A stretch of DNA of 64,000 nt from Svornostia abyssi (GCA_024666565.1 CP088295.1:4402001-4466000), one strand, 5' to 3'; counted from the stretch's first letter, positions 1-8,154 are shown. Notes: a model not told the origin generated them from the sequence alone. Program-made: numbers and translations.

Positions 1-351
1 GGTCATCTTCATCTCCTGCTCGTGCAGGGTGCAGATGATCTTGTACTCCCCGGGGACCTTCAGCTTCTGCTTGTAGCTGTAGAACGAGCCGGCCGACTCG
101 GACTGGAACTTCTTCACGCCCTTCGGGCCCTTGTCGAGCAGCACGTCGTGCGTGTCACCCGTCGTGTCGGGCCACTTCCACGTGATGGTGGAGCCCTTGT
201 TCACCGCGAGCTTCGTCGGGCTGTAGTAGTTGTCGGCGATCTTCACCGTCTTCTTCTGCGGCTTGCCCCCACCCGCTGCCGCCGGGACGGCGGCAGCGGT
301 GGCGAGGGTCAGGCCCGCGACGAGGACGATCGTCAGGCGGGTCTGCTTCAT
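1..351 (-). CDS. Secreted cupredoxin (plastocyanin/amicyanin-like), 3' end beyond window
   Basis: 117 residues are visible; the C-terminus lies off the left edge. Residues 1-27 form a signal peptide (charged KQTR start, hydrophobic core, Ala-rich end). The rest is a small beta-sheet protein with a type 1 copper site: His68 (GDTHDV), Cys107 and His110 (IICTLH), and Met114 or Met116 as axial ligand. Spacing resembles amicyanin or pseudoazurin. Proteins of this fold carry single electrons outside the membrane. The ATG overlaps the stop of the upstream beta-helix gene by 4 nt (ATGA), so the two are translationally coupled; a multicopper oxidase lies just upstream in the same direction. Electron exchange with that oxidase is inferred from context only. 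Confidence 0.85.
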   Translation of the reverse strand, partial: MKQTRLTIVLVAGLTLATAAAVPAAAGGGKPQKKTVKIADNYYSPTKLAVNKGSTITWKWPDTTGDTHDVLLDKGPKGVKKFQSESAGSFYSYKQKLKVPGEYKIICTLHEQEMKMT

Positions 352-1685
352 GGCGTCTTCGGACCGTACGTCCCGGACTTCGAGAACGTCTCGAGCGGGG
401 TGATGCCGGCGATCGGGCTGTGCGGGTGGCGCACCCACTGCGACGTCGGGTCGGCCGACGTCGCCCACGCGATCGCCTCGTTCTGCGCCGTCGAGCTGAA
501 CGCGTTGGCGCCCTTGAAGGGGCACGGCGCGAACGTCGACTGGTCGGCCGGCGCGGTGACCGCGACCCCGGTGTTCCCGGCGATGCAGTTGTCCTTGCCG
601 TTGCCGTCGTAGAACAGGTCGCGGCCGTTGAGGTCCGCGCCGCTCAGGCCGAACGCGTTGTCCTTGATCTGGTTGCCCTCGAGGTTCTGCGCGCCGACCT
701 CCTTCAGCAGCAGCTGCTGGAGCATGCCCGCGCCCACGAGCCAGTTCCCGTAGAACCGGTTCTTCTCGATGAGGTGATCGCGCCCGCCGAAGAGCAGGAC
801 GCCGACGCCGGTCGGGTACGGGATCTCACCGACGGCGGCCTTGCGCAGCGGGAACGGGGCGCCGGCGCGGTAGTTGAAGTTGTTCCAGAACACGTCGTTG
901 TCGGCGATGACGTTGTCCTCCGGCGGCGCGAACTTCTCGGAGTCCAGCGCGTTCGGGACGATGCCCGTGCCGTTGTTGAACCACTTCGACTTCGTGATGG
1001 TCACGTACCGCATGTTCGTGCCGGAGAAGCCCAGGACGTTGCCCCAGCTCTGCACGTTCGTGACGATCGAGCGGACCGGCTTGGTCTGCGGCGGGGTCTG
1101 GCCGATGTAGAAGCCCGCGTCGTTGTGGTAGTAGGCGACGGAGTTCTTCATCGTGCCGCCCTTGGAGTTGAAGGCGTAGATGCCGTACACCCCGTTCTTC
1201 TCCGCGATGAGCCGGTCCATCGTGTAGCCGACGACGTTGACGGCGAAGAAGCCGTTGGCCTTGAAGTTCTTGGCCTTCAGGCCCTGGAGGCCGACCTCGT
1301 TGGCGCCGTTGATCTGGATCGCCTGCTGCGCGGACGCGCCCTTCAGGCCCGCGCCGTCGATGACGACCTTCTCCGGGCTGCCGGGGTTGCCGATGATCTT
1401 CAGGTAGCGCTTGCCGCTGCCCTGGACCTTGACGCCCTCCTTGTAGGTGCCGTTCGCGATCCGGATCGTGTCGCCGGGGCCCGCGGCGTCGACCGCGGCC
1501 TGGATCGTCTTGTACGGACCGTTCTTCTTGTTGACCTTCAGGGTCTTGAACGGGCCCTTCGGCTTGTTCGCCGTCGCCTTCGGGTTCGTCGGCGGCGGGT
1601 ACGTCACCGCATCGGCGGCGGCCGGGGCCAGCAGCGCGAGGCCGGTCACGGCCGCGGCGATGGGGGTGAGCTTGCTTCGGAGCAC
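348..1685 (-). CDS. Secreted right-handed parallel beta-helix protein (NosD/pectate-lyase-like fold)
   Basis: 445 aa with a GTG start preceded by AAGGAG at suitable spacing. Residues 1-26 are a signal peptide ending in an Ala-rich stretch. A segment like PYKTIQAAVDAAGPGDTIRI near residue 57 is the usual entry to a right-handed beta-helix, and the following ~300 residues carry short Asn/Gly-rich repeats (for example IEKNRFYGNW, IADNDVFWNN) typical of helix coils. No catalytic site is recognisable. Related secreted proteins bind or cleave polysaccharide, or act in copper-site assembly (NosD). It sits 30 nt downstream of the multicopper oxidase and overlaps the cupredoxin by 4 nt, so a three-gene secreted unit is likely. 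The exact function is unknown. Confidence 0.8.
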   Translation of the reverse strand: MLRSKLTPIAAAVTGLALLAPAAADAVTYPPPTNPKATANKPKGPFKTLKVNKKNGPYKTIQAAVDAAGPGDTIRIANGTYKEGVKVQGSGKRYLKIIGNPGSPEKVVIDGAGLKGASAQQAIQINGANEVGLQGLKAKNFKANGFFAVNVVGYTMDRLIAEKNGVYGIYAFNSKGGTMKNSVAYYHNDAGFYIGQTPPQTKPVRSIVTNVQSWGNVLGFSGTNMRYVTITKSKWFNNGTGIVPNALDSEKFAPPEDNVIADNDVFWNNFNYRAGAPFPLRKAAVGEIPYPTGVGVLLFGGRDHLIEKNRFYGNWLVGAGMLQQLLLKEVGAQNLEGNQIKDNAFGLSGADLNGRDLFYDGNGKDNCIAGNTGVAVTAPADQSTFAPCPFKGANAFSSTAQNEAIAWATSADPTSQWVRHPHSPIAGITPLETFSKSGTYGPKTP

Positions 1686-1715
1686 GGAACTCCTTCTCCT
1701 CAGGGGGTGATGGGG

Positions 1716-2771
1716 CTACCGGTCGACCACGTACCACCCCGCCATCCCGCCGTCCTGGTGGGAGAAGACGTGGCAGTGGTAGAGCCAGCGGCCCGGGTTG
1801 TCCTCGGTGAAACGTGCGGTGATGGTCTCGTTCGGCCCGACGGTCGGCGTGTCGACATAGGTCCCGGCGGCGTCCAGCCAGCGGTGCCCGTGGAGGTGGA
1901 AGTCGTGGAAGGCGTCGTCCATGCCGATGACGTGCAGCGCGACGTCCTGGCCGACCTTCGCCTGGATCGTCGGCGTGTTGCCGGCGAACGCGCGGCCGTT
2001 GATGCACTGGCGCGCGGTCTTCAGGCCGGTGACCGGCGGCGTGAGCGCGTGCAGGAACAGGACCCGCTCGAGGTCCGGGATCTTGCCGCCCTTCGGGTAC
2101 ACGATGATCGCGCCGAAGAGGCCGCGCATGGTGTTCAGCGTGTGGTTCGGCCCGTGGTCGTGGTACGGCCAGACGCCGACGCTGTCGGGGCGGGCCTCCC
2201 AGCGGTACGTGAACTCCTCGCCCGGCTGCACGAACCCGCCGGTGCGGGTGTACGCGCCCATGTAGGCGCCGTCGTACTCGGGGTTGTAGTGCACGCCGTG
2301 CGGGTGCATGGTGACCGCCTGCTCGAGCTCGCGATCGGCGTTGCGGAAGTGCACGACGAGCAGGTCGCCGACCTCGCACTTCAGGGTCGGGCCGGGGATG
2401 ACGGGCGGGCCCTTCGGGGCCGCGAAGCCGGCGGTCATCTCCTGGTAGACGAAGGCGCGGTAGGTCGACTTGCCGCGGATCGGCACGTCATGCCAGTCGT
2501 CGCGCTTGTTGGGGAGGATGTCCCACCAACGCGAACGGGCCTGGATCCAGTACTCGCGGACCTGGCCACCGGGCGCGGGCTCAGGCTGCGGGAACCCGGT
2601 GAGCTCCTGGCTGGCCTGGCGCGGCCTGCTCAGGCTGGCGGCCTTCGCGTCGGCGCGCTTGAGGTCGTCGGCGTTGCTGACGCGGAACGTCTCGCCGCCG
2701 ATCGTGCACAGCAGCGCGGTGCCCGCGGAGGCACCGAGAAAGGAACGGCGGTCGAGTCGGTTCTTGGCCAT
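1716..2771 (-). CDS. Two-domain multicopper oxidase with Tat signal
   Basis: 351 aa. The ATG at 2771 is chosen because GGGGAG lies about 9 nt upstream and the protein then opens with a twin-arginine signal (LDRRSFLG, residues 6-13); an in-frame start at 2879 would bury it. Copper ligand motifs are all present: H156-P-H158-G, H204-D-H206, H292-L-H294-G-H296 and H332-C-H334 with H338 and Met343. These give a type 1 site and the trinuclear cluster that reduces O2 to water. The length fits two-domain laccase-like enzymes, which usually work as trimers. First gene of a secreted copper unit with the beta-helix protein and cupredoxin. The natural substrate (phenols, Cu(I), Mn(II)) cannot be told from sequence. 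Confidence 0.88.
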   Translation of the reverse strand: MAKNRLDRRSFLGASAGTALLCTIGGETFRVSNADDLKRADAKAASLSRPRQASQELTGFPQPEPAPGGQVREYWIQARSRWWDILPNKRDDWHDVPIRGKSTYRAFVYQEMTAGFAAPKGPPVIPGPTLKCEVGDLLVVHFRNADRELEQAVTMHPHGVHYNPEYDGAYMGAYTRTGGFVQPGEEFTYRWEARPDSVGVWPYHDHGPNHTLNTMRGLFGAIIVYPKGGKIPDLERVLFLHALTPPVTGLKTARQCINGRAFAGNTPTIQAKVGQDVALHVIGMDDAFHDFHLHGHRWLDAAGTYVDTPTVGPNETITARFTEDNPGRWLYHCHVFSHQDGGMAGWYVVDR

Positions 2772-2810
2772 GTGCAGTCGTCTCCCCGGCCTGCATGAAC
2801 ACGGCCGTTC

Positions 2811-2832
2811 CGACAAAGTAGCGACAAAGTAG
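2811..2832. repeat. Tandem 11-bp direct repeat (CGACAAAGTAG x2)
   Basis: Two perfect head-to-tail copies of CGACAAAGTAG lie in the divergent region between the multicopper oxidase and the lactone oxidase, about 40 nt upstream of the oxidase ATG. The sequence is unusually A-rich for this genome. A direct-repeat activator site is possible; no regulator is identified. Confidence 0.5.
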
Positions 2833-2871
2833 GTCGGATGTCCAAGTTTAGTCGGACGCGACGCCAAGTTC

Positions 2872-2909
2872 TTGGACACGTGTCCCGGTTTGCCTGCATA
2901 CTGGCCGTG
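2872..2909 (+). promoter_or_regulatory. Leaderless promoter of the lactone oxidase with embedded 12-bp palindrome
   Basis: A -35 like TTGGAC/TGGACA (2872-2878) and a -10 CATACT (2897-2902) are 18-19 nt apart. Six nt separate the -10 from the GTG at 2909, so transcription should begin at or next to the start codon and no Shine-Dalgarno is seen. The perfect palindrome GGACACGTGTCC (2874-2885) covers the -35 and downstream spacer, where a bound repressor would block RNA polymerase. The adjacent TetR gene (4210) is the obvious candidate. Confidence 0.6.
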
Positions 2910-4198
2910 TGTGGGAGAACTGGTCCGGGGAGCAGCGCTGCGTACCGGCGCGCATCGCGGAGCCTGACGGCATCGAGGCGGTGGTCGCGGAGATCACCGC
3001 TGCCCGAGCCGCCGGACACACCCTGCGACCCGTGGGCTCCGGGCACTCGTTCACGGGCCTGGTCCCCACCGACGGCGTCCTGCTGTCGCTGCGCCGCATG
3101 GACCGCCTGCTGCACGTCGACCGCGAGCGGCGCCGCGTGCGCGTCCAGGCCGGCATGCCGCTGCACCGGCTCAACGACGAACTCGCCCGCCACGGGCTCG
3201 CCCTGGAGAACCTCGGCGACATCGACCGGCAGACGATCGCCGGCGCCATCGCCACCGGCACCCACGGAACAGGCGCCGGGTACGGGAATCTCGCGTCCCT
3301 CGTGGAGGGGCTGACCCTGGTGACCGGCACCGGCGACGTCCTGCCCTGCTCGCGCGACGAGGACCCCGAGCTGTGGCGCGCCGCCCGCGTGTCCCTCGGC
3401 GCGCTCGGCGTGGTCTGCGAGGTCGAGCTGCGATGCGTCGACGCGTTCACCCTGCACGGGGTCGACGCGCCCGCCCCGCTCGAGGCGACGGTCGCCGCCC
3501 TCGACGACCTCACCGGCGGCGCCGAGCACTTCGAGTTCTTCTGCTTCCCGCACACGGACACTGCGCTGACCCGCACCAACCGCAAGGTCGACGCTGCCCC
3601 AGCCCCGCCCGGCGCGGTGAAGGCGTGGGCGTCGGACATCCTGCTCACAAACCACGTCTTCCGCGCGGCCTGCGAAGTGGGCCGCGCGCGCCCCGCCCTC
3701 ATCCCGCGCGTGAACCGCGCGCTGACCCGCGCCGTGGGCCACGACGAGCGGACCGACCGCAGCGACCGAATCTTCGCCAGCCCCCGGCTCGTGCGCTTCG
3801 TCGAGATGGAGTACGCGCTGCCGCGGGCGGCGCTGCCCGACGTGCTGCGGCGCGCCCGCGCGTGGATCGAGGACACCGGGTTCGCCGTGAACTTCCCGAT
3901 GGAAGTGCGGTTCGGCGCCGGCGACGACGCCCTGCTCTCCCCCGCCTTCGAACGCGACAGCGCCTACCTGGCGATCCACGTCTTCCGGGGCATGGCGTGG
4001 GAGCCGTACTTCCGGGCCGTCGAGGCGATCTGCGACGAGCACGACGGGCGCCCGCACTGGGGCAAGCGCCACTTCCAGACCGCGGACACGTTGCGCACGC
4101 GCTACCCGGCCTGGGACCGGTTCGCAGCGGTCCGTGCGCGATGCGATCCGGACCGGGTGTTCGCCAACACCCACCTCGACCGGGTGCTCGGTGCGTAG
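2909..4198 (+). CDS. FAD-dependent sugar-1,4-lactone oxidase (L-gulono/D-arabinono-lactone oxidase family)
   Basis: 429 aa, GTG start. Residues 2-7 (WENWSG) are the family's usual opening. An N-terminal PCMH-type FAD-binding domain follows, with VGSGHSF near residue 43 and a TIAGAIATGTHGTG stretch near 110-125 where this family contacts or covalently holds FAD. The C-terminal ALO domain includes HWGKRHF and ends with ARCDPDRVFANTHLDRVLG, a near-invariant tail. Members oxidise aldonolactones, or alditols in some actinobacterial enzymes, at C2 and pass electrons to O2 or a cytochrome. Apparently leaderless; the TetR gene begins 11 nt after the stop, so they may be co-transcribed. The substrate is not determinable here. 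Confidence 0.88.
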   Translation: MWENWSGEQRCVPARIAEPDGIEAVVAEITAARAAGHTLRPVGSGHSFTGLVPTDGVLLSLRRMDRLLHVDRERRRVRVQAGMPLHRLNDELARHGLALENLGDIDRQTIAGAIATGTHGTGAGYGNLASLVEGLTLVTGTGDVLPCSRDEDPELWRAARVSLGALGVVCEVELRCVDAFTLHGVDAPAPLEATVAALDDLTGGAEHFEFFCFPHTDTALTRTNRKVDAAPAPPGAVKAWASDILLTNHVFRAACEVGRARPALIPRVNRALTRAVGHDERTDRSDRIFASPRLVRFVEMEYALPRAALPDVLRRARAWIEDTGFAVNFPMEVRFGAGDDALLSPAFERDSAYLAIHVFRGMAWEPYFRAVEAICDEHDGRPHWGKRHFQTADTLRTRYPAWDRFAAVRARCDPDRVFANTHLDRVLGA

Positions 4199-4209
4199 AG
4201 TGCCGCGCA

Positions 4210-4812
4210 ATGACCCCTGACCGCCCTCGCCAGGCCCGCGGCGAGGCTCGCCACCGGGACATCCTCGTCGCGACCCTCGCGCTCGTGCGGACCGGCGGGA
4301 TCGCGGCGGTGACCAGCCGCGCCGTGGCGCGGGAGGCCGGTGTCCCGCTCGGCTCGCTGAGCTACTACTTCGACGGCAAGGACGACCTGCTCGAGCAGGC
4401 GCTCCTCCTGCACGTCGACGAGGAGGTCTCGCGCATGCGCGAGATCAGCGACGCGCTCGCAGCGGAGGACGACCCCGACCCGCAGCAGGCCGCCGAGGCC
4501 TTCCGCTCGGCGCTGCGCGAGGGCGACCCGTCCACCATCGCCCAGTTCGAGCTGTACCTCGAGGCCGGGCGCAACCCGGCGCTGCAGCAGGCCGCGGCGC
4601 GGTGCTTCGCGGCCTACGAGGAGGTCGTGGCGGCCGCGCTCGCGGCCGCGGGCATGGACGACCCGGAGACCGCGGCGCCATTGTTCGTGGCGTTCGCCGA
4701 CGGCCTGGGCCTCCGCCAGCTCGCCGCGCCCGAGACGGCGCTCGCGCTCGACGACGGCCTGCTGCGCCTCTTCGGCGCGCTGACCGCCGGGACGCCTACG
4801 CCTCCACGGTGA
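4210..4812 (+). CDS. TetR/AcrR-family transcriptional regulator
   Basis: 200 aa. The ATG at 4210 gives a protein that begins just before the helix-turn-helix; longer in-frame extensions upstream are out of frame with the lactone oxidase and are ignored. Residues about 10-60 form a TetR DNA-binding domain (GIAAVTSRAVAREAGVPLGS, then LSYYFDGKDDLLEQAL). The C-terminal helical ligand domain includes QFELYLEAGRNPAL. The gene follows the lactone oxidase by 11 nt, so it probably controls that gene and itself through the palindrome at 2874-2885. The inducer is unknown. The last 17 nt overlap the convergent minus-strand gene. Confidence 0.85.
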   Translation: MTPDRPRQARGEARHRDILVATLALVRTGGIAAVTSRAVAREAGVPLGSLSYYFDGKDDLLEQALLLHVDEEVSRMREISDALAAEDDPDPQQAAEAFRSALREGDPSTIAQFELYLEAGRNPALQQAAARCFAAYEEVVAAALAAAGMDDPETAAPLFVAFADGLGLRQLAAPETALALDDGLLRLFGALTAGTPTPPR

Positions 4813-5176
4813 TCCAGGCGTCCCCGTCGCGGCCGAGCACCAGCTCGTGCTCGGCGCCGCCGGCGACGACCTTGAAGACTGCGCGGTCGTGCTCGATGCC
4901 CGGGCGATCGTCGACGTGCACGAGCTGCAGCGCATCAGGCTCGACCCCAGGGTGACGCTCGGCGAACGCCGCCTTCGCCGCATCCTGCAGGCGAGCGGGC
5001 TCCCAGCCCTTGTCCTGCGCGTGCGCCGCGGCCAGCGCGTCGTTGACGGAGGCGACCGTCGCCAGCAGCGCCGCCTCGCCCGCGCGGGTGCGCCGCCGCG
5101 TCGCGATCCAGCCGCCGATCGCCAGCAGGTCGAGCAGCACGAAGACCACGATGACGACGATGAGCCAGGTATCCAT
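4796..5176 (-). CDS. Hypothetical single-pass membrane protein
   Basis: 126 aa. Residues 4-24 are one strongly hydrophobic segment (WLIVVIVVFVLLDLLAIGGW) followed by a basic RRRTR stop-transfer, so the ~100-residue remainder is probably cytoplasmic. That part is predicted helical, then a small alpha/beta unit with acidic patches (VHVDDRPGIEHD). I recognise no family. It lies 25 nt downstream of sigH in the same direction and could be its operon partner. Its 3' end overlaps the convergent TetR gene by 17 nt. Confidence 0.65.
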   Translation of the reverse strand: MDTWLIVVIVVFVLLDLLAIGGWIATRRRTRAGEAALLATVASVNDALAAAHAQDKGWEPARLQDAAKAAFAERHPGVEPDALQLVHVDDRPGIEHDRAVFKVVAGGAEHELVLGRDGDAWITVEA

Positions 5177-5201
5177 AGAGGAAGCGTACTTCGTACGTTC
5201 T

Positions 5202-5858
5202 CTAGTTCAGCACCGCCCGCGAGCCCAGGTGCGCGCCGACCTTGCGCTTGACGCGCTGCAGGGCGTTGTCGACGGTCTTGGCGTCGCAGCCGATCATGCC
5301 GCCGATCTCCTCATACGAGCGACCGTCGAGGTACAGCGACAGCACGCGGGACTCGAGGTCCGAGAGCGCGGTCGAGAGGCAGCCGACGAGGGCGCGCAGC
5401 TCCTCGCTGGAGACCGCCTGGATCGCGGGGTCGTTGACGCGCGGGCCGGGGATGACCTCGTCGAGCGTCGGCTCGCCCTCCGGCGCGCTGGCCGGCGTCT
5501 GCGAGAACGACACGTACTGGTTCAGCGGGCTGTGCTTGTTGCGCGTGGCGGTCTTCACGGCCGTGATGATCTGGCGCGTGATGCAGAGCTCGGCGAAGTT
5601 GCGGAACGACGACTCGCGGTCGGTGCGGAAGTCGCGCACTGCCTTGTAGAGGCCGACGAGGCCTTCCTGGATGAGGTCGTCGCTGTCGCCGCCGGCGAGG
5701 AAGTACGACGACGCCTTCAGACGGACGAAGCCGTAGTAGCGGCGGACGATGCGGTCGTACGCCGTCGCGTCGCCCTGCTTGGCGAGTGCGATGAGGTACA
5801 GGTCATCGACCTGCGGTTGGTTCTGCGCCGTGCGTGAGGAAAGTCGTGCCACGAGCAA
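5202..5858 (-). CDS. sigH: RNA polymerase sigma factor, SigH (sigma-30) type
   Basis: 218 aa from TTG at 5858; GTG at 5852 (two codons later) is equally possible because the ribosome site AAAGGG/GGAG fits either. Region 2 is clear: AYDRIVRRYYGFVRLKASSYF, then DDLIQEGLVGLYKAVRDF (core binding and -10 recognition) and FRNFAELCITRQIITAVKTA. Region 4 (LSDLESRVLSLYLDGRSYEEI then GCDAKTVDNALQRVKRKV) reads the -35. There is no region 1.1 or 3, as in Bacillus SigH. The cysS-rlmB-sigH order also matches Bacillus. It is expressed from its own TTGACA promoter inside the end of rlmB, with a ~130-nt structured leader. The target regulon is unknown. Confidence 0.85.
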   Translation of the reverse strand: MLVARLSSRTAQNQPQVDDLYLIALAKQGDATAYDRIVRRYYGFVRLKASSYFLAGGDSDDLIQEGLVGLYKAVRDFRTDRESSFRNFAELCITRQIITAVKTATRNKHSPLNQYVSFSQTPASAPEGEPTLDEVIPGPRVNDPAIQAVSSEELRALVGCLSTALSDLESRVLSLYLDGRSYEEIGGMIGCDAKTVDNALQRVKRKVGAHLGSRAVLN

Positions 5859-5950
5859 TCAGCCCTTTCTCCGTCCGTGATGGACCGGGGTGTGTGCTCC
5901 GAGGCGGTCCCCTCCCAGGGCGCCAACGGGTATTCCGTTGTGTGAACCTG

Positions 5951-5974
5951 AGGTTGAGGGTTTTCCCTCAACCT
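5951..5974 (-). promoter_or_regulatory. Perfect 10-bp hairpin in the sigH leader
   Basis: AGGTTGAGGG and CCCTCAACCT flank a 4-nt loop (TTTT on plus, AAAA in the minus transcript). It lies between the rlmB stop and the sigH start with no U-run behind it. An overlapping smaller palindrome AACCTGAGGTT (5945-5955) shares the AGGTT arm, so two structures would compete. Confidence 0.6.
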
Positions 5975-5996
5975 GTACTTCAGCCTAAGTATCGGC

Positions 5997-6026
5997 AACC
6001 TAGCCGCAATTATGAATCCCTGTCAA
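5997..6026 (-). promoter_or_regulatory. sigH promoter (TTGACA / TAGGTT)
   Basis: On the minus strand TTGACA (6026-6021) overlaps the rlmB stop codon. TAGGTT (6002-5997) follows after an 18-nt spacer that includes an A/T-rich stretch (TTCATAATT). Transcription from about 5990 would give sigH a ~130-nt leader. The match to the vegetative -35 is perfect; the -10 is weaker. Confidence 0.55.
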
Positions 6027-6718
6027 GGACGCAACCGCGCTTGCAGGGCGGTGTAGAGCAGAATCGCCCCGGTGGCGCTGACGTTCAGGGACTCGATCCG
6101 GCCCTGCATCGGGAGCGACACGAGGTCATCGCAGGTCTCGGCCACACGGCGGCGAAGGCCCTTCCCCTCTGCGCCGAGGACGATGCACACGCCCCCGCGC
6201 CAGTCGACGTCGGTGTAGCTCGTGCGAGCTTCCCCGGCCGCGCCGTAGCACCAGACGTTGCGCTCCTTCGCGCGGATGAGGAAGTCCGCGAGGTTGCCCA
6301 CGCGGGCGACGGGCAGGTGCTCGACGGCGCCCGCCGAGGCCTTGCAGACCGCCGGGGTGACCTCCGCGGCGCGGCGTTCGCAGATGACGACGCCGTCGGC
6401 CCCCGCCGTCTCCGCGGTGCGGATGATGGCGCCGAGATTCTGCACGTCCTGGAGCTCGTCGAGTGCCACGAGGAACGGCGCCTCGCCGCGCAGGAGCGCG
6501 TTCGGGTCCGCGTACGGGTAGGCGCCGACACGCGCAGCGATCCCCTGGTGGTCCGGCGCCTCGGCGCGCTGTTCGATCTGCCCGCCGTCGGCGAGATGCA
6601 CCTTCACGCCCTGCAGCCAGTCCTCGCCGGCCACGCGCTTGGTCGCCCAGACCTCCTGCACCGGCCGGCGCCCGGCGCGCAGCGCCTCGCGCACCGCGTT
6701 GCGTCCGTAGATGATCAC
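6023..6718 (-). CDS. rlmB: 23S rRNA (guanosine-2'-O-)-methyltransferase, TrmH/SpoU family
   Basis: 231 aa. The GTG at 6718 overlaps the cysS stop as GTGA and gives the usual opening VIIYGRNAVREAL. Residues 1-70 are the small substrate-binding domain; the SPOUT knot domain follows with motif 1 NLGAIIRTAETAGADGVVI, motif 2 IVLGAEGKGL and motif 3 SLPMQGRIESLNVSATGAI. Family members use SAM to methylate the ribose of G2251 in the 23S P-loop. Translational coupling to cysS and position before sigH follow the Bacillus arrangement. An exact G2251 target is inferred from family. Confidence 0.9.
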   Translation of the reverse strand: MIIYGRNAVREALRAGRRPVQEVWATKRVAGEDWLQGVKVHLADGGQIEQRAEAPDHQGIAARVGAYPYADPNALLRGEAPFLVALDELQDVQNLGAIIRTAETAGADGVVICERRAAEVTPAVCKASAGAVEHLPVARVGNLADFLIRAKERNVWCYGAAGEARTSYTDVDWRGGVCIVLGAEGKGLRRRVAETCDDLVSLPMQGRIESLNVSATGAILLYTALQARLRP

Positions 6719-8082
6719 GACGCGACCGGGACGAGCTCGGCGCCGCCGGCGCCGTCGCGGACCTCCCAGCCCCGCGCGCGCAGCTCGTCGCGCAACCGGT
6801 CGGCCTCGGCCCAGTCCTTCGCCGCGCGAGCGGCCTGGCGGGACTCCAGCAGCGCGAGGTCCTCGGGCGCCGGCCCGCCGCCCGTCGGAGCGTCGAGCAG
6901 GTTCGCCAGGTGCAGGACGTCGAGCATCGCCCGGAGATCGGCGTTGCCGACCTCCTCGCCCGCGTCCAGGCGCCGGTTGGCCTCGCTGAGCCACCCGCCC
7001 AGCTCGGCGAGCGCCTGCGGGGTGTTGAAGTCGTCGGCCAGCTCGTCGAAGAACCGCTCGCGGTAGGCGCCCATCTCCGCGGGCGACGGTCCGTCGGCCA
7101 GGCGACGGGCCTGGTCGCGGATCCGCGCCACCCGCGAGCGCGCCGCCTCGAGCGTGTCGTCGTCGAAGGACAGCGGCCGCCGGTAGTGCCCGGTGCAGAA
7201 GAACCAGATGAGCGTGTCCCGGCCCCAGCGCTCGGCGACCTCGTGCAGCAGCGCCACGTTGCCGACCGACTTCGCCATCTTCTCGGTGCCCATGAGCAGC
7301 AGGCCGCTGTGCATCCAGACCTGGGTGAGCTCGTGCCCGCGGCCGCAGCGCGTCTGCGCGGCTTCGTTCTCGTGGTGGGGGAAGACGAGGTCTGACCCGC
7401 CGCCGTGGATCTCGAAGCCGACGCCGAGGTACTCCTCGGCCATGGCCGAGCATTCGATGTGCCAGCCCGGGCGGCCTTGGCCCCACGGCGACGCCCAGGA
7501 CGTGTCCTCCCCGGGCTTCGTGGCCTTCCACAGCGCGAAGTCGAGCGGGTCCTCCTTCAAGCGCGTTCCCTCGACGTCTTCGCCCTGGTCCATGGCGTCG
7601 AGGTCGCGATGGGACAACTCGCCGTACGCAGGGTCGCTGCGCACCCGGAAGTAGACGTCGCCCTCGGCCGCGTACGCGTGCCCGCGCGCGATGAGCGCCT
7701 CGATGAGGTCGATCATCCCGCCGACCGTCTCCCCCGCCAGCGGCTCGTGGTCGGGCCGCCCGAGCCCGAGGAGGTTCGTGTCGGCGACGTAGTGCGACGT
7801 CATGTCGCACGCGAGGTCCGCCGACGCGATGCCCTGGGCCTTCGCCGCGTCGTAGATCTTGTCGTTGACGTCCGTGACGTTGATGACGAGCGTCGCCTCG
7901 TAGCCCTCAGAACGCAGGAAACGCCGGAGCAGACTGAAGACGACAAACGGGCGCGCGTTGCCGATGTGGATGCGCGCGTAGACCGTCGGCCCGCAGGCAT
8001 AGATGCCGATCTTGCCGGGCTCTCGGGGGCGGACCTCGGTCAGGCGGCCGGTTCTCGTGTCGTGCAGGGAGATCGTGCGCAT
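6715..8082 (-). CDS. cysS: Cysteinyl-tRNA synthetase
   Basis: 455 aa, a full-length class I synthetase. Cys30 in GIYACGPTVY is the first zinc ligand; H39-I-G-N42 is the HIGH-type ATP motif; KMAKS lies near residue 267. Zinc ligands continue with GWHIECSAM and FPHHENEAAQ. The DALR-type C-terminal helices are at about 340-440. It activates cysteine and charges tRNA-Cys in the cytoplasm. A -10-like TAGGTT (8098-8093) lies 10 nt before the ATG, so the leader should be very short. Overlaps rlmB by 4 nt and is divergent from the SCP2-hydrolase gene. Confidence 0.96.
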   Translation of the reverse strand: MRTISLHDTRTGRLTEVRPREPGKIGIYACGPTVYARIHIGNARPFVVFSLLRRFLRSEGYEATLVINVTDVNDKIYDAAKAQGIASADLACDMTSHYVADTNLLGLGRPDHEPLAGETVGGMIDLIEALIARGHAYAAEGDVYFRVRSDPAYGELSHRDLDAMDQGEDVEGTRLKEDPLDFALWKATKPGEDTSWASPWGQGRPGWHIECSAMAEEYLGVGFEIHGGGSDLVFPHHENEAAQTRCGRGHELTQVWMHSGLLLMGTEKMAKSVGNVALLHEVAERWGRDTLIWFFCTGHYRRPLSFDDDTLEAARSRVARIRDQARRLADGPSPAEMGAYRERFFDELADDFNTPQALAELGGWLSEANRRLDAGEEVGNADLRAMLDVLHLANLLDAPTGGGPAPEDLALLESRQAARAAKDWAEADRLRDELRARGWEVRDGAGGAELVPVAS

Positions 8083-8154
8083 CGGGCCCCGAAACCTACG
8101 CCCTGGGGGCGTCGCACGGCATCCCGCACGTTCCGGGAAATCGACGCACCGGGC

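Noticed and set aside
420..2798. Long open frames opposite real genes (for example 420-2798 plus, 4102-4983 minus, 39998-42358 minus)
   Set aside because: At ~70% G+C stop codons are rare in all frames. These lack family motifs, have Arg/Ala/Pro-rich composition and lie over genes with clear domains.
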